Positions 47,574 to 59,998 of a DNA stretch of 64,000 nucleotides are shown here, piece after piece (the stretch's first letter is position 1; the number at the start of each line of letters is the position of its first letter). The stretch spans positions 13,724,184 to 13,788,183 of the forward strand of contig NC_047072.1 in the NCBI RefSeq assembly GCF_902459465.1, read 5' to 3'. A model generated the notes under the pieces. That model saw nothing but the letters and a program-made list of their open reading frames with translations, was not told the origin of the DNA and did not search any database. The DNA comes from Asterias rubens. Its lineage: Eukaryota > Echinodermata > Asteroidea > Forcipulatida > Asteriidae. The position numbers and the translations under genes are program-made.

Positions 47574-50233
47574 AGGGGTGTGTGTACCTCTAGGGGGTAT
47601 AGACTAGGTCAGATTATGTTTCCTATTAAAGGAATGTTACAGTTTAATGGGGTTTTGGGGGATTTTCGTGCAAATGTATTAAGAAAGTCATATAGTTATG
47701 GCCACAAAAAAGAGAAATCTGTTTGGTTTTGTAATTTTGTTTAAGGTTATTTTCTGTCAAACAGCATAGGCCTAGTCCTTGTTGTTGTAAATTGTATATT
47801 TTCAGAATTGAAAAGGCCAAAGGTCATGGAAACATACTTTTAAACCATTGATCATTGACTGATTGTAAACAAATTTATACTCCGGCCAAAAAACTATTTG
47901 TTTTCTCATAAAAATGTTTTATCAACTAAAGGAATCCACCTTGAAAAGGCACAACTAATTGTTTAAAGGATTTTGAGATGAAGGATACAAAATAAACGCA
48001 TTGTTGGCAATAATTAATATTTTCATTTTATAAATTGTAATTGTCTTGTTCTACATTTGAACATGTTGAATATGTGATCATTATATTCTTTGAGAGCTTT
48101 CTACTTTAGCAAATGTAAGCAAATATTGTGTGTGAGTGATTTGACCATTTATCTTAAACTGAACTGACAGTTTTTGTCTCGTTTTCCATGTGAAGAAAAA
48201 AGACCGACAAGTATTCAGAGTACCCCATGTCACATCACATACACGTCATTTTCTGGTTGTCTATAATTAAAAATCTTTATCCGAGGGTAAACAAAGTACA
48301 GAAATAGTGTTAAACCATGTTAGCCATTTAATATTATGATATCAGTGGTATTGGTAATTTCATTGTATTTTGTCTCATGTACATTTTCTTGACTGTATAT
48401 TAAACATGAATATTTCACATATTACAAAAGGGTTAATATTGATTAATTTTGATGTGTTAATATTTACCAGTTGATACATAACAATTATGACACAATTAAA
48501 AACAATTTTCTTTTTCAACCAGATTTGAATAAGTGAACTTTTCATTTGTATTGCAATATCATGGTGTACACAACTTGGAGTATACATTGGATTGCTTAAT
48601 ATTGTAAGCCTGTGTGCCACATTCTCAAAAGTGTGCTTGAAACTCTAGTAGTATGAACTTCAAAACATTTGCTTGCATAGATTTCAGAGGTACGACCATA
48701 GAGCAAGGGTTGAACAGTTTTCCTTAGTTTGATTAAGTCGAACTTGTATGAAAAGCTACATCCTTGGAGTTGAGTTAATACCTTATAGTCAGTAATCATT
48801 GTGTTAGAAATACATTTTTCTGATAGACGTTTTTCTGCACAAATATCTTTTCTTATATGTGTGTATAATACGACCAATTGATATATTTTTGGGAAGTTGG
48901 TGTAGTTAATGGTTGGTGTTCAATATATTCTACTTATAAACTGTTGTGAAATATTTCATATTGTTGTACGTAACAATATAGGTAAAGATGATTATTTATG
49001 ATGAGATGCTCATAGAGAAAGCTCTGGTAGAACAAAAAAGGTCAGAGGTTAATAGACCACCTTGCTTTGGCCTGTCATCATTCAGGTCAAACAATGAAAA
49101 CGTGCACAAGTCTAAAGACCCGGTCACACAGGCCCTGAAAACAAGAACGAAAACGATAAAAATGCTTGTCCTCGATTGGTTGAAATGCTCCACGCAGAAT
49201 CCACGCTCATTCAACTAATCGAGGTCGTGCATTTTTATCATTATCATTTTCGTTCTCATTATCGGGGCCTGTGTGACCGGCCCGTAAGTGCTACACATGA
49301 CTCAATAGCTCTTCAATGACCTCGGTGCGGGGGGCTGGTTTTAGGCTTGTTTTGTCATATGCATGGGGTCTATAGCACTCCGCACTAATTGCTTAAAAGA
49401 ACCCGGATCTCAGACAAGCGTGCCAAATTGCATTAAAACATACTCATATGTACTTGTCCTAACTATACTACTTGTGCCATTTGGCGTGTCGATGATGTGT
49501 AGATGGCATTAGTTGTGGAATGTTTGTTTGTTGGGTATTTTGAGCAAAAGAGATATACTATTGATGAGTGCTTTTCTATGGAGTTGCTGAAGACAGCTTA
49601 TGTGGTTCTAAATTTACTACATGCACATTTATCAATGCATGATAACTGGGTTGCTGGTTTATCTAATACTGACTGCGAAACTTTGTAAGAATATTAAGAG
49701 AATGCTGCAATGATTGACAAAACATTGCAGAATATTTATTATCCATGTGCTATTGTGGATTACTATAAACTAGAGTAAATTTCTTTTTTTAAAGTTCAGT
49801 TGCATCATGTAGGGTTGAAATATTAGATCACATTCTGCATTTAATCCCATTTGTATCACATATCATTTTGGTTGGTTTTTAGAAATTTGCAACAGCTATT
49901 TGTTTCCTGTGTTAGCTATTTCTTTCCAAACCAATGTCAAAACAAATATATTGTGACACTAAATACTCTCCATGTACATGCACATGTAATTTGAGTAGCT
50001 AGTCTTAAAAACAGCATGTAATATAGTTGGAGTGTAATTCATGCCTTGTAAATATTACCACTTTTATCCTTGGTGAGAAATTAAAGGTGCTAACTGTCTT
50101 GTGCTAAATCAGAACAAAAAGCAAGTGTTTTGTTCGGTAGGTTCATATTATTATGCAGTTAATTTGTTTTAAGTTCAAGATGTTTTGTTGCCCCCTTCAT
50201 GTTTGGGGTTAAATTACCAAGCGATATAGAGCG
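47574..50233 (+). other. GOGAT 3' UTR and downstream DNA
   Basis: The first AATAAA after the stop is at 47991-47996 and would give a 3' UTR of roughly 440 bases. Further AT-rich sequence continues and the UTR could be longer. Apart from the hairpin at 49116-49288 I see no feature. An open frame at 49503-49688 has no recognisable content. Confidence 0.45.
49116..49288. repeat. Foldback element related to the 22886 hairpin
   Basis: The left arm is GACCCGGTCACACAGGCCC and the right arm GGGCCTGTGTGACCGGCCC. The arms continue through GAACGAAAACGATAA and its complement and through CCTCGATTGGTTGAA. The central words CTCCACGCAGAAT are shared with the 22886 element. Confidence 0.8.
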
Positions 50234-50618
50234 TTAAAGGGAGCGGACACAATTGGTAATTACTCAAAATAATTGTTAGCAAAAAAACTTGCTTGGTAAC
50301 GAGCAATGGAGAGCTGCTGATAGTATGAACCTTTATGAGAAACGGCTCCATCAGTAGTAAAGTGTTTCGAGAAAGAAGTAATTTTCCACGAATTTGATTA
50401 TGAGACCTCAGAATTCGAATTTGAGGTCCCGAAATCAAGCATCTGAAAGCACACAATCTTGTGTTACAAGGGTGTTTTTTTCTTCCAATTTTATCGCGCA
50501 TCTTCGACGACCAATTGAGCTCAAATGTTCACAGGTTTGTTATTTTGTGCATATGTTGAGATACACCAAGTGAGATTACTGGTCTTCAACAATTACCAAA
50601 CGTGTCCAGTGCATTTAA
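50234..50618 (-). repeat. Foldback element family A, copy 7
   Basis: TTAA-AGGGAGCGGACAC on the left and GTGTCCAGTGCA-TTTAA on the right, with the internal GAGACCTCAG / TGAGGTCCCGAAATC palindrome. Confidence 0.8.
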
Positions 50619-52770
50619 GTCAAGTGACACAACACTAAATGTTTATTTGAAGAACAATTGTTTTTTTAATTAACTTAAAATTATACTGATTTAGCTTCAC
50701 TAATCACCCATGGTCCTAAAAGAGTATGTGAACCATTTTGATATAGGTCATCCTTTTCCTCAATTTAATAGGGTGAATGTGTGCCTGGTAAGTGGTATAA
50801 AGAGGCTAGTTTGAATCATAAACTTAAAAAAGTTACAATTACATGTACAATGTACATAATTGTGTTTGATGAACACACTGCATAGCTTATAGTTTTAGGT
50901 AGGAGAGTGCCTTGGCAATTCAACGGCGCGTACAAGTGATTTTCTACCCCTGGTAATCCAATGGCGTTACTGTGTGTTTACGACATGCAAAACTTTGTGC
51001 ACCCTTGCCAATCACGTGTTCTCATTTTTCTGACGTCCTGCCCCTTTTGACAATACGCCAATGTGATTGACAACAAAATGTAGCTTGAGGCTTGCCGGTC
51101 TTAGTCTGGTACCGATAGCCTTTCCCCTAATTTTCCATGCGTTATAACCATGAGAGTCGGGGCATCTGGTAGCAGGATATGTGCGTACGCGGCCTTTCTG
51201 AATCTTCTGTACAACCACGAGTCGTGTCCAAATCTTCGTCAGAAATATCGAAAAGCATCATGCAAAATAATAAATGTACCTAAAAACTGACGAAACAACA
51301 ATGAAAGGTAAGTTTTCATGCATCCATTTTGTGTAGAACTACAAATTAGTTCAGTCTGGAAAATGAGTTATCTACCAAAAGAGTGTTTTGAAATTGTCAC
51401 CTTTTCCAAACGTCTGCCCATCATTGTCATATAGGGATGGCGACGTTCTCCAATTTGTTAACGAAAAAAAACCAAGTTTGGTACTATTAGAAAGCTTATC
51501 TCAAACGAAATCTATGGTAGTAAAATCAATCGTTTATCTGTAAAGGTTGCGGAAATATTATATTTTAATGTATTTTTGTACTTGGTTTTTGTCTGTCAGA
51601 CCATTCTCAAAATCATGTCAATTGTCAAACAAATGTCCCCATGTGGACAGCTTCAATACACGTAAGTCCGTAGGCTGCAAAAAAAAAATCTGTTGGGACC
51701 CCCTCTAAATCTTAAATGCGCAACTATGAGCAGCTACCTAGCAAAAAAAACAAAGATATGCACATGATCACGAAGGTATAAGCTTTCAGAAAATATGAGT
51801 TTTGTATAGGTTTTGTAGTTTCCTTATTTGAGAAATTGAGGATTTTTGACGTAAATTTATGTGTAAAACCTCAACTTTTTGTAACAAAATAAAATGAACG
51901 ATATCAAAACAGTATAACAGTAAAAAATATCAATCAATTTCTATCAAATTTGGCACCTATCAATTGCTCGGACCTTCCTCTACTCAAATATCAACATATC
52001 CCACGTGACCTTAGGCTATCGAGGCCACAAGAGGGCTCACTTTAAAAAAAAACATTTTCGACACAAAATCGATTGAGTTTTCCCGCGACCAAAAATGGGC
52101 TCTCTGTTACGCGCTAATTTTCTTATTTTCAACTCTGTGTTTTTCATTTAAAATTCCAATCAATCGAGAAAAAACTGCTTAATTGTGAAACTAAATGTCT
52201 TCAGCTAACCACAGATGATTTTGTACATCAAAATTCGCACTTAAAATTTAAGTTAAATGATGTCTTTTGCTTTGGGTGAGTTTTCACAAGCACTTTTCGT
52301 GTACAAACAGATACAAATCACGATTGAGGCCTTTCCATCGACCTCCCTACATCATATGCTGTTACACAAAAGTGCAAGTGTAACTAATGCAATGTGTCGA
52401 CCTAACCAAAGAGTAGGACCAAAGTTCTTTGCTCTATGACCTAACCAACCGTAACATACATGTACGCATTATTTATTTATGCCATTGAGTAGAAACCATA
52501 GTATAGTGCACAGCACCAAGTGAACGGTAATTTTTCTTGCAGCCCTTTTGTAACACTGACGTATTCCATTCTCGTGTGAGAGGTCCCTAAGCATATGGCA
52601 ACTTCTCCTATCAAACAAACCGTAGCATACAGTACAGTGTGTGCTCGCCAACAAATTGTGGTCACGAGAATGGGACTTAACGAGGTCGTTTCTTACTCTG
52701 CACGTTGTTATTGGAAAACCAATGGGAGCGTGGAACCGCTGCCCAGCCGGTAAAATATTCATTATACTCT
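50619..52770. other. Intergenic, no gene identified
   Basis: About 2.1 kb with somewhat higher GC around 50900-51230. A 68-residue frame on the - strand (51012-51218) and one of 97 residues (52469-52762) have no recognisable domains. I see no convincing exon pair. Confidence 0.4.
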
Positions 52771-52778
52771 GTTAGGAA

Positions 52779-52903
52779 AAGTTTCCGTATGGCGCCACCA
52801 CTTTTTCATTCGAAATAAAATAGCATAGTATCTAATTTACCTGATTGATATATCCCTTTTTGTAAAAATGAGTGAAAAAGTGGTGGCGCCATACGGAAAG
52901 TTA
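52779..52903. repeat. Perfect-armed foldback element, about 125 bp
   Basis: TTTCCGTATGGCGCCACCAC at the left is matched by GTGGTGGCGCCATACGGAAA at the right, part of a 27-base exact inverted repeat around an AT-rich loop of about 65 bases. The arms are much more GC-rich than the loop. No coding content. Confidence 0.88.
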
Positions 52904-53211
52904 TCCCTCTGGGACATCACAGTTACGGTGCAAGACATTGTAGGGCACGCGTCTAGACGTGGGGCGGGCAAACTCATCAGCAGGCAGGGGGGTGTTGGTA
53001 TTTATACATGTAAGTCGTTGATTTGCACTTCCCAAAATTCAAATTAACCAAACCGACCCTAACGTATGTTACAACGTATCAATCGTCAACTAAGTACTTA
53101 ACCCACAAAAATAACAAATGAAATAGTCTTCTTTTTGAGTGCGTTTGATTGGTCAACATGTAACACACATCTGCTACATATTCATATATGAATACATTTA
53201 CATATCAGGCG

Positions 53212-53332
53212 ACTGCGACATCGTCAAGTCCCTGTCCCGCGTGCGGAACAAGTTTGGGAATGCAGAGCATCACAAAACAGTAGTTTTCTGGCGGTGGCAC
53301 GGGATTGGGACTTGAGTCAAGTCTACGATTGA
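53212..53332. repeat. Small imperfect foldback
   Basis: TCAAGTCCCTGTCCCGCGTG pairs imperfectly with GGTGGCACGGGATTGGGACTTGA. Short, GC-rich arms with a CATCACAAAACAGTAG loop. Confidence 0.5.
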
Positions 53333-53439
53333 CGGAAACAACAGGTCAACGCGTACCTAATTAATTCAATTCGTACTTAACTGATCATGCTCGGGTCTCG
53401 TACCCAATTTACCCTAGTCAACTCGCACCTGGGTCAACT

Positions 53440-53642
53440 GGGGGGGGGGGGAGGCATTGCTCCAAAAGGTGGGGGGGGGGCCTAGGGAAATGAGTCTGTG
53501 TGGGGGGGGGGTCATGAATGCTTTAATTGGATGATTACGCTGCAGGTTATGATTTTGTCGCAGATTGAGATCTATTCAGGACACATTTGGTTTGTAAAAA
53601 AAAATGTATTTCCCTTTTCGAGGGGAACACCTGGGGGGGGGG
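53440..53642 (+). other. Cluster of long G runs
   Basis: Four uninterrupted runs of about ten or more G residues (53440-53451, 53471-53480, 53502-53511, 53633-53642) within 200 bases. The + strand could form G-quadruplexes. Run lengths are also prone to sequencing error. Confidence 0.7.
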
Positions 53643-53849
53643 AAGGTGCTCGCTCTGGTCTATAGCAATTTCTTAAATAAGGTCGATAGATCGGGAATTT
53701 TGTATACTTTTTTATTTTTCTAAGTTTGACAAGTGTCTACATTTCACTAATCTCTCATCTTTAACCAGAAATTGTAAGTTTACCTCTGTAATCAATCAGT
53801 CATATAAGAAACTTCATTATTTTTCAAAGATTTTACAACCGACTCACTT

Positions 53850-54345
53850 TTGGACCCAAACAATGACCCAAGTCTGATAAAGACGCTAGACTTATATCCC
53901 TTGTATTGTTTTCAGATTTTGACCCAAACTTGTTTACTTTTGCAATTTTTATTCAAATTTTGGAGGCACCCAATGAAACTGTTTCATTCATTTCAGATAA
54001 TTAATGTTGTCTATTTATTATGTTTTCCTGCAGTATGGTACAGCTTCCAGTGATAACCCATACTCAGAATAAGAGTTCCAGCTCCCATCTAAAAAGTAAT
54101 CTTTTAAAAGGTATGTACAAGATAAATGTTTAATAGTTAAGACAGGTGCAGCGATTATTCTGTAGTGTCACAATTTTTGTGATTCTGGTGGTCTTTATGC
54201 TAAGAATCAAATAAGGTTTAACAATTGGTACAATTGGCTAAAATAAAACGCTAAATACTGATATGCTTTGAATCAAGATAAGGTAGAACATTTGAATTGA
54301 TGAAAAAAAAATTGACAAATTTGATCAAAATATTGGACTTGACCA

Positions 54346-54378
<33 letters not shown>

Positions 54379-56260
54379 TGATTTAAAAAAATGCTGGACT
54401 TGTGATTTTGTTAATAATTGTATAACTAAACATAGACTTAAGTTTAATTAAAATGTTTTACCCAAATTTGATTAAAATGCTGGACTTGCTTGCCCTTTGT
54501 AAGATGTGATGTGTGGTGTGTGTAGCATCCTGCTCATCTCAAGTACCCACTTGTTTCGACAAGCCTACCCTTTGTGAGTTTTGACCAAAATTTGATTAAA
54601 ATGCTGGACTCTCCTCTAGTTTTGTGATGTTTTAAACAAAATGCTGCATTAAGGCCTACCAGTGGTAAATTTTTGTTTAAATTGACCCAAATTTGACACT
54701 TACTGTTGTTGTCATGGAGTACATGTATTCATGTGTATAGTTTTGTGTTTTCCTGCAGTATGGTTTGGCTTCCGGTGAAATCACCCATCTTCGCACAGTT
54801 CCCAGGATGAGTTCCAATGCCCATCTCAAAAGTCATCATTTAAAAGGTATGTTCAAGAAAGGCCCAAGTGTTTGTTAATGTTAAGACAAGGACCAGCGTT
54901 TATTCTTAACGTCACAACTTGTGATTCTTATGATATGCTTAGAATCAAGTATGGTTTAACAACTGGTACAATTGGCTAAAATAAAACGTCAAATTCTGAT
55001 AGACTTTGAATCAAGATAAGGTAGAATATTTGAATTGATGACGAAATTTTTGTTAATATTTCGACCAATTTGATTAAAACATTGGATTTACCCATTGTGG
55101 TTTTTCAATTTTGTCCCAAAGTGATTAAAATTCTGGACTTAATGTAATTTTTGTAATTGTATAACTCAACATTGACCCAAGTTTAATTCAAATGCTGGAC
55201 TTACTGAACCCCTTCGTGATTTTTAATTTTTTGTTTTACCCAAATTTGATTAAAATGCTGGACTTGCCTTTTGTAAGATGTGATGTGTGGTGTGTGTAGC
55301 ATCCTGCTCATCTCAAGTACCCACTTGTTTCGACAAGCCTACCCTTTGTGAGTTTTGACAAAATAAAATGCTGGATAAAATGCTGGATTAAGTCCTACCA
55401 GTGGTAATTTTTTGTTTAAATTGACCCAAATTTGACACTTACTGTTGTCATGGAGTACATGTATTCATGTGTATAGTTTTGTGTTTTCCTGCAGTATGGT
55501 TTGTTGGCTTTCGGTGAAATCACCCATCTTCCAAGGATGAGTTCCAATGCCCATCTCAAAAGCCATCGTTTAAAAGGTATGTTCAAGAAAGGCCCAAGTG
55601 TTTGTTAATGTTAAGACAAGGAGCAGAGTTTGTTCTTAACTTCACATTTTGTGATTCTTATGGTCTTTATGCTTAAAATCAAGTATTGTTTAACAACTGG
55701 TACAATTGGCTAAAATAAAACTTCAAATACTGATAGGCTTTGAATCAAGATAAAAAGAAAGAACATTTTAGTGGTGACAAAACTCTCTGTGAACCACTCG
55801 GAGAAATTGACATTTTTGGACTCATTTATGGTTTACAATTCTACCCATTTGGTTTAAATATTGGAGTTACTCCTTGTGGTTTTTGTTCAATCTAACCCAA
55901 ACTTTTCGACCAAAATTTGATTAAAATGCTGAACTCGGGCCTATCCATTGTGATTTTTGTTTTAAATTAACAAAAAGTTTGATTAAATTGCAGAACCTAA
56001 GCCAGCCCTACCCCTTGTATTTTTTGCAATTTTCGATCCAAATTTTGGAGGCACTCAATATAACTGATATGTGTCATTCAGATAAGTCCTTGTCCTCAAG
56101 AACATGTATTCATGTGTATTTTTGTGTGTTTTCCTGCAGTGTGGTACGGATTCCAGTGAGATCACCCATCTACCTAGAATAAGAGTTCCAACGCCCATCC
56201 CAAAAGTAGTCTTTTATGCAGAAGATGAGTGTTTAATAATAGTTAAGACAAAGTGAAATA
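53850..56260 (+). repeat. Tandem array of exon-like modules, four copies
   Basis: Each unit contains TTTTCCTGCAG (acceptor-like), then 77-88 bases ending AAAAG|GTATGT (donor-like). Exon-like blocks are 54034-54110, 54759-54846, 55495-55576 and one starting at 56140. The start-to-start distances are 725, 736 and 645. The fourth has lost the donor. The spacers hold degenerate sub-repeats of ATTTGATTAAAATGCTGGACTT. Blocks 2 and 3 are open as YGLASGEITHL and YGLLAFGEITHL, both leading to MSSNAHLKSH, but block 1 has a stop in that frame and the block lengths do not keep phase. A protein gene is therefore unlikely and a spliced non-coding transcript is possible. A 26-base T run lies at 54347-54372. 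Confidence 0.72.
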
Positions 56261-56402
56261 CCGATGGGAAATCAATCAAAATATCAATGGGTAACGAGCG
56301 ATAAAGAAAAAGGCAATTCCTAACTTTGAAGGGGCTTGGACACATGAGACCAAGCCATGTGGAACTTGTACTTCCTGCTAGGGTCACAACAGGTTGTTGA
56401 TC

Positions 56403-56736
56403 TTAAAGGAACATGTTGTCTTGGTTTGGTCGAGTTAAAGCGTTTAAAAAAGTTTGTATTGTTATGAAATCGTTATGATTAGAAAGAGTTTTTAAAAGTT
56501 ATGATCCACTCAAATATACCTCGAAATTGCGTGGTTTTCCTTTTAACTTGCAAACTGACAAGGGTGGCCATTTTATAGAGTCAAAATTCAAAACCTTGAC
56601 TCCACAAAATGGCGTGCCGTGTTAAATTCACGATGTATAAGGAAAACCATTCAATTTCGAGGCATATTTGTGTGAATCATTATATTATCCTTTTTCTAGA
56701 CCAACCTGCACGCTCCAAGGCAACGTGTCCTTTTAA
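56403..56736 (+). repeat. Foldback element family D, complete copy
   Basis: TTAA-AGGAACATGTTGTC on the left and CAACGTGTCCT-TTTAA on the right. CCTCGAAATTGCGTGG is answered by AACCATTCAATTTCGAGG, and ACTCCACAAAATGG closes the palindrome. Confidence 0.75.
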
Positions 56737-56835
56737 AGGTGCATCAGGCTCTCCTAAGTGAGATGGTTCTGGCATATTACCACAAATGGCAAACGGAAAT
56801 AGTCCCTGTAAAGTGAGGAGTAGAGGACTGCCCTG

Positions 56836-57056
56836 GGCCCAATTTCATAGAGCTGCTAAGCAAACAATTTCTTCCTTGATAAAAACAGGATTACCAACCA
56901 AAGTTCCACATTTTCAGAATAAGCAAACAACAGCTGAATACCAGTAAATAAGCAATAAGCAACAAAAAGAAAATTGGTTGGTAATCCTGTTTTTATCAAG
57001 GAGGAAATTTTATGCTAAGCAAATTTAAGTGCTTAGCAGCTCTATGAAATTGGGCC
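56836..57056. repeat. Foldback family E element
   Basis: The arms are CTGGGCCCAATTTCATAGAG and CTCTATGAAATTGGGCCAT. The inner segment CTTGATAAAAACAGGATTAC is matched by GTAATCCTGTTTTTATCAAG, an exact 20-base pairing that makes a strong hairpin. Confidence 0.82.
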
Positions 57057-57404
57057 ATAGTAATTGGGGTGGCTGACTAAACTCTTCCGAAATGGAGGTG
57101 CAATGACCTTGACGATCTCTGAGTATGTGATGGGGCTGGTGCTAAGACTAACCTTACCAGAATAAAATTAGAAAATTTATACACACAATCAGGACAACAC
57201 TAAACATTATTTTGTTCCTATGTTTCTTGTTTATTTAATGATCAGATTTACAGTTAATGTTGAAAAGAGTGGATGCAGAATAAATCACAAGTAATACAGA
57301 TTAAATTAAACAGAACTTTGTTTATTTGTGTCCGAGTTTGTATTTGAAGTAATAGTACAAAATTACTAGTTAATAAAAAAAATCCTTAATTTATGAAATA
57401 GGTA

Positions 57405-59998
57405 ATGCCAAAATGTTTGCTCAAAAAGGCCCATTTTTAAAATTTGGACCAAAAATAGAATGGTCCGAAATCACTCAAAAGGAAGAACAAGTTTAACCCC
57501 TTGCAGTTTTTTTCACTAAAAATCTTGGCTCAAAAAGGCCTATTTTTAAAATTTTGCCCCAAAATAGAATGGTCCGAAATCACTCAAACGGAAGAACAAG
57601 TTTAACCCCTTGCAGTTTTTTTCACTAAAAATGTTGGCTCAAAAAGGCCCATTTTTAAAATTTGACCCCAAACTAGAGTGGTCCGAAATCACTCAAAAGA
57701 ACAAGTTTAACCCCTTGCAGTTTTTTTCTCTCAAAATCTTGGCTCAAAAAGGCCCATTTTTAAAATTTGGGCCAAAAATAGAATGGTCCGAAATCACTCG
57801 AAAGAACAAGTTTAACCCCTTGCAGTTTTTTTCACTCAAAATCTTGGCTCAAAAAGGCCCATTTTTAAAATTTGGGCCAAAAATAGAATGGTCCGAAATC
57901 ACTCGAAAGAACAAGTTTAACCCCTTGCAGTTTTTTTCACTCAAAATCTTGGCTCAAAAAGGCCCATTTTTAAAATTTGGGCCAAAAATAGAATGGTCCG
58001 AAATCACTCGAAAGAACAAGTTTAACCCCTTGCAGTTTTTTTCACTCAAAATCTTGGCTCAAAAAGGCCCATTTTTAAAATTTGGGCCAAAAATAGAATG
58101 GTCCGAAATCACTCGAAAGAACAAGTTTAACCCCTTGCAGTTTTTTTCGCTCAAAATCTTGGCTCAAAAAGGCAAATTTTTAAAATTTGGGCCAAAAATA
58201 GATTGGTCCGAAATCACTCAAAAGAACAAGTTTAACCCCTTGCATTTTTTTTCGCTCAAACTCTTGGCACAAAAAGGCCCATTTTAAGAATTTGGGCCAA
58301 AAATAGAATGGTCCGAAATCACTCAAAAGGAAGAACAAGTTTAACCCCTTGCAGTTTTTTTCACTAAAAATCGTGGCTCAAAAAGGCCTATTTTTAAAAT
58401 TTGGCCCCAAAATAGAATGGTCCGAAATCACTCAAACGGAAGAACAAGTTTAACCCCTTGCAGTTTTTTTCACTAAAAATGTTGGCTCAAAAAGGCCCAT
58501 TTTTAAAATTTGACCCCAAACTAGAGTGGTCCGAAATCACTCAAAAGAACAAGTTTAACCCCTTGCAGTTTTTTTCTCTCAAAATCTTGGCTCAAAAAGG
58601 CCCATTTTTAAAATTTGGGCCAAAAATAGAATGGTCCGAAATCACTCGAAGAACAAGTTTAACCCCTTGCAGTTTTTTTCACTCAAAATCTTGGCTCAAA
58701 AAGGCCCATTTTTAAAATTTGGGCCAAAAATAGAATGGTCCGAAATCACTCGAAAGAACAAGTTTAACCCCTTGCATTTTTTTTCGCTCAAAATCTTGGC
58801 TCAAAAAGGCAAATTTTTAAAATTTGGGCCAAAAATAGATTGGTCCGAAATCACTCAAAAGAACAAGTTTAACCCCTTGCATTTTTTTTCGCTCAAACTC
58901 TTGGCACAAAAAGGCCCATTTTAAGAATTTGGGCCAAAAATAGAATGGTCCGAAATCACTCAAACGGAAGAACAAGTTGCAGTTTTTTTCACTACAAATG
59001 TTGGCTCAAAAAGGCCCCTTTTTTCAAATTTGACCCCAAAATAGAATGGTCCGAAACCACTCGAAAGAACAAGTTAAACCCCTTGCATTTTTTTTCACTC
59101 AAAATCTTGGCTCAAAAAGGCCCATTTTTAAAATTTGGGCCAAAAATAGAATGGTCCGAAGTCACTCGAAAGAACAAGTTTAACCCCTTGCAGTTTTTTT
59201 CGCGCAAAATCTTGGCACAAAAAGGCCCATTTTTAAAATATGGGCCAAAAATAGAATGGTCCGAAACCACTCGAAAGAACAAGTTAAACCCCTTGCATCT
59301 TTTTTCACTCAAATCTTGGCTCAAAAAGGCCCATTTTTAAAATTTGGGCCAAAAAAAGAATGGTCTGAAATCACTCAAAAGAACAAGTTTAACCCCTTGC
59401 AGTTTTTTTCTCACAAAATCTTGGCTCAAAAAGGCCCGTTTTTAAAATTTGGGCCAAAAATAGAATGGTCCTAAATCACTCGAAAGAACAAGTTAAACCC
59501 CTTGCAGTTTTTTTTGCTCAAAATCTTGGCACAAAAAGGCCCATTTTAAAAATTTGGGCCAAAAATAGAATGGTCCGAAATTACTCAAACGGAAGAACAA
59601 GTTTAACCCCTTGCAGTTTTTTTCACTAAAAATGTTGGCTCAAAAAGGCCCATTTTTAAAAGGTGGCCCAAAAATAGAATGGTCAGAAATCACACAAAAG
59701 AACAAGTTTAACCCCTTGCAGTTTTTTTCACTCAAAATCTTGGCTCAAAAAGGCCCATTTTTTAAATTTTTGCCAAAAATAGAATGGTCCGAAATCACTC
59801 GAAAGAACAAGTTTTGGCCCTTGCAGTTTTTTTCGCTCAAAATCTTGGCTCAAAAAGGCCCATTTTTAAAATGTGGCCCAAAAGCAGAATGGTCCGAAAT
59901 CACTCAAAAGAACAAGTTTATCCCCTTGCAGTTTTTTTGCTCAAATTCTTGGCTCAAAAAGGCCCAACTTTGGCAAAAAATATAACAGAATGGTTCAA
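57405..59998 (+). repeat. 105-bp satellite array with 848-bp higher-order period
   Basis: About 24 head-to-tail units. The spacing of TTGGCTCAAAAAGGCCC is 105 bases in most units and 109 where GGAA is inserted (for example 57525 to 57634). A block of two 109-bp and six 105-bp units, 848 bp, is repeated from 57525 to 58373, showing higher-order structure. Each unit contains GGCCCATTTTTAAAATTTGG followed by GCC, a near-palindrome. Because 105 is divisible by three, six units read as an open frame at 57610-58287 with a 35-residue repeat beginning QFFSLKILAQKGPFLKFGPK. The four-base insertions break the frame elsewhere and the opposite strand is also open in places (59112-59324). I treat the array as non-coding. 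Confidence 0.9.

Noticed and set aside
57610..58287. A 225-residue open frame with six 35-residue repeats, looking like a repeat protein
   Set aside because: It results from the 105-bp satellite period being divisible by three. Units with 4-base insertions break the frame, other frames and the opposite strand are open too, and no start context or splice sites support it.
59112..59324. Opposite-strand repeat frame in the satellite
   Set aside because: Mirror effect of the same array.
57405..59998. CRISPR-like array
   Set aside because: Eukaryotic context. The units are contiguous with no unique spacers.
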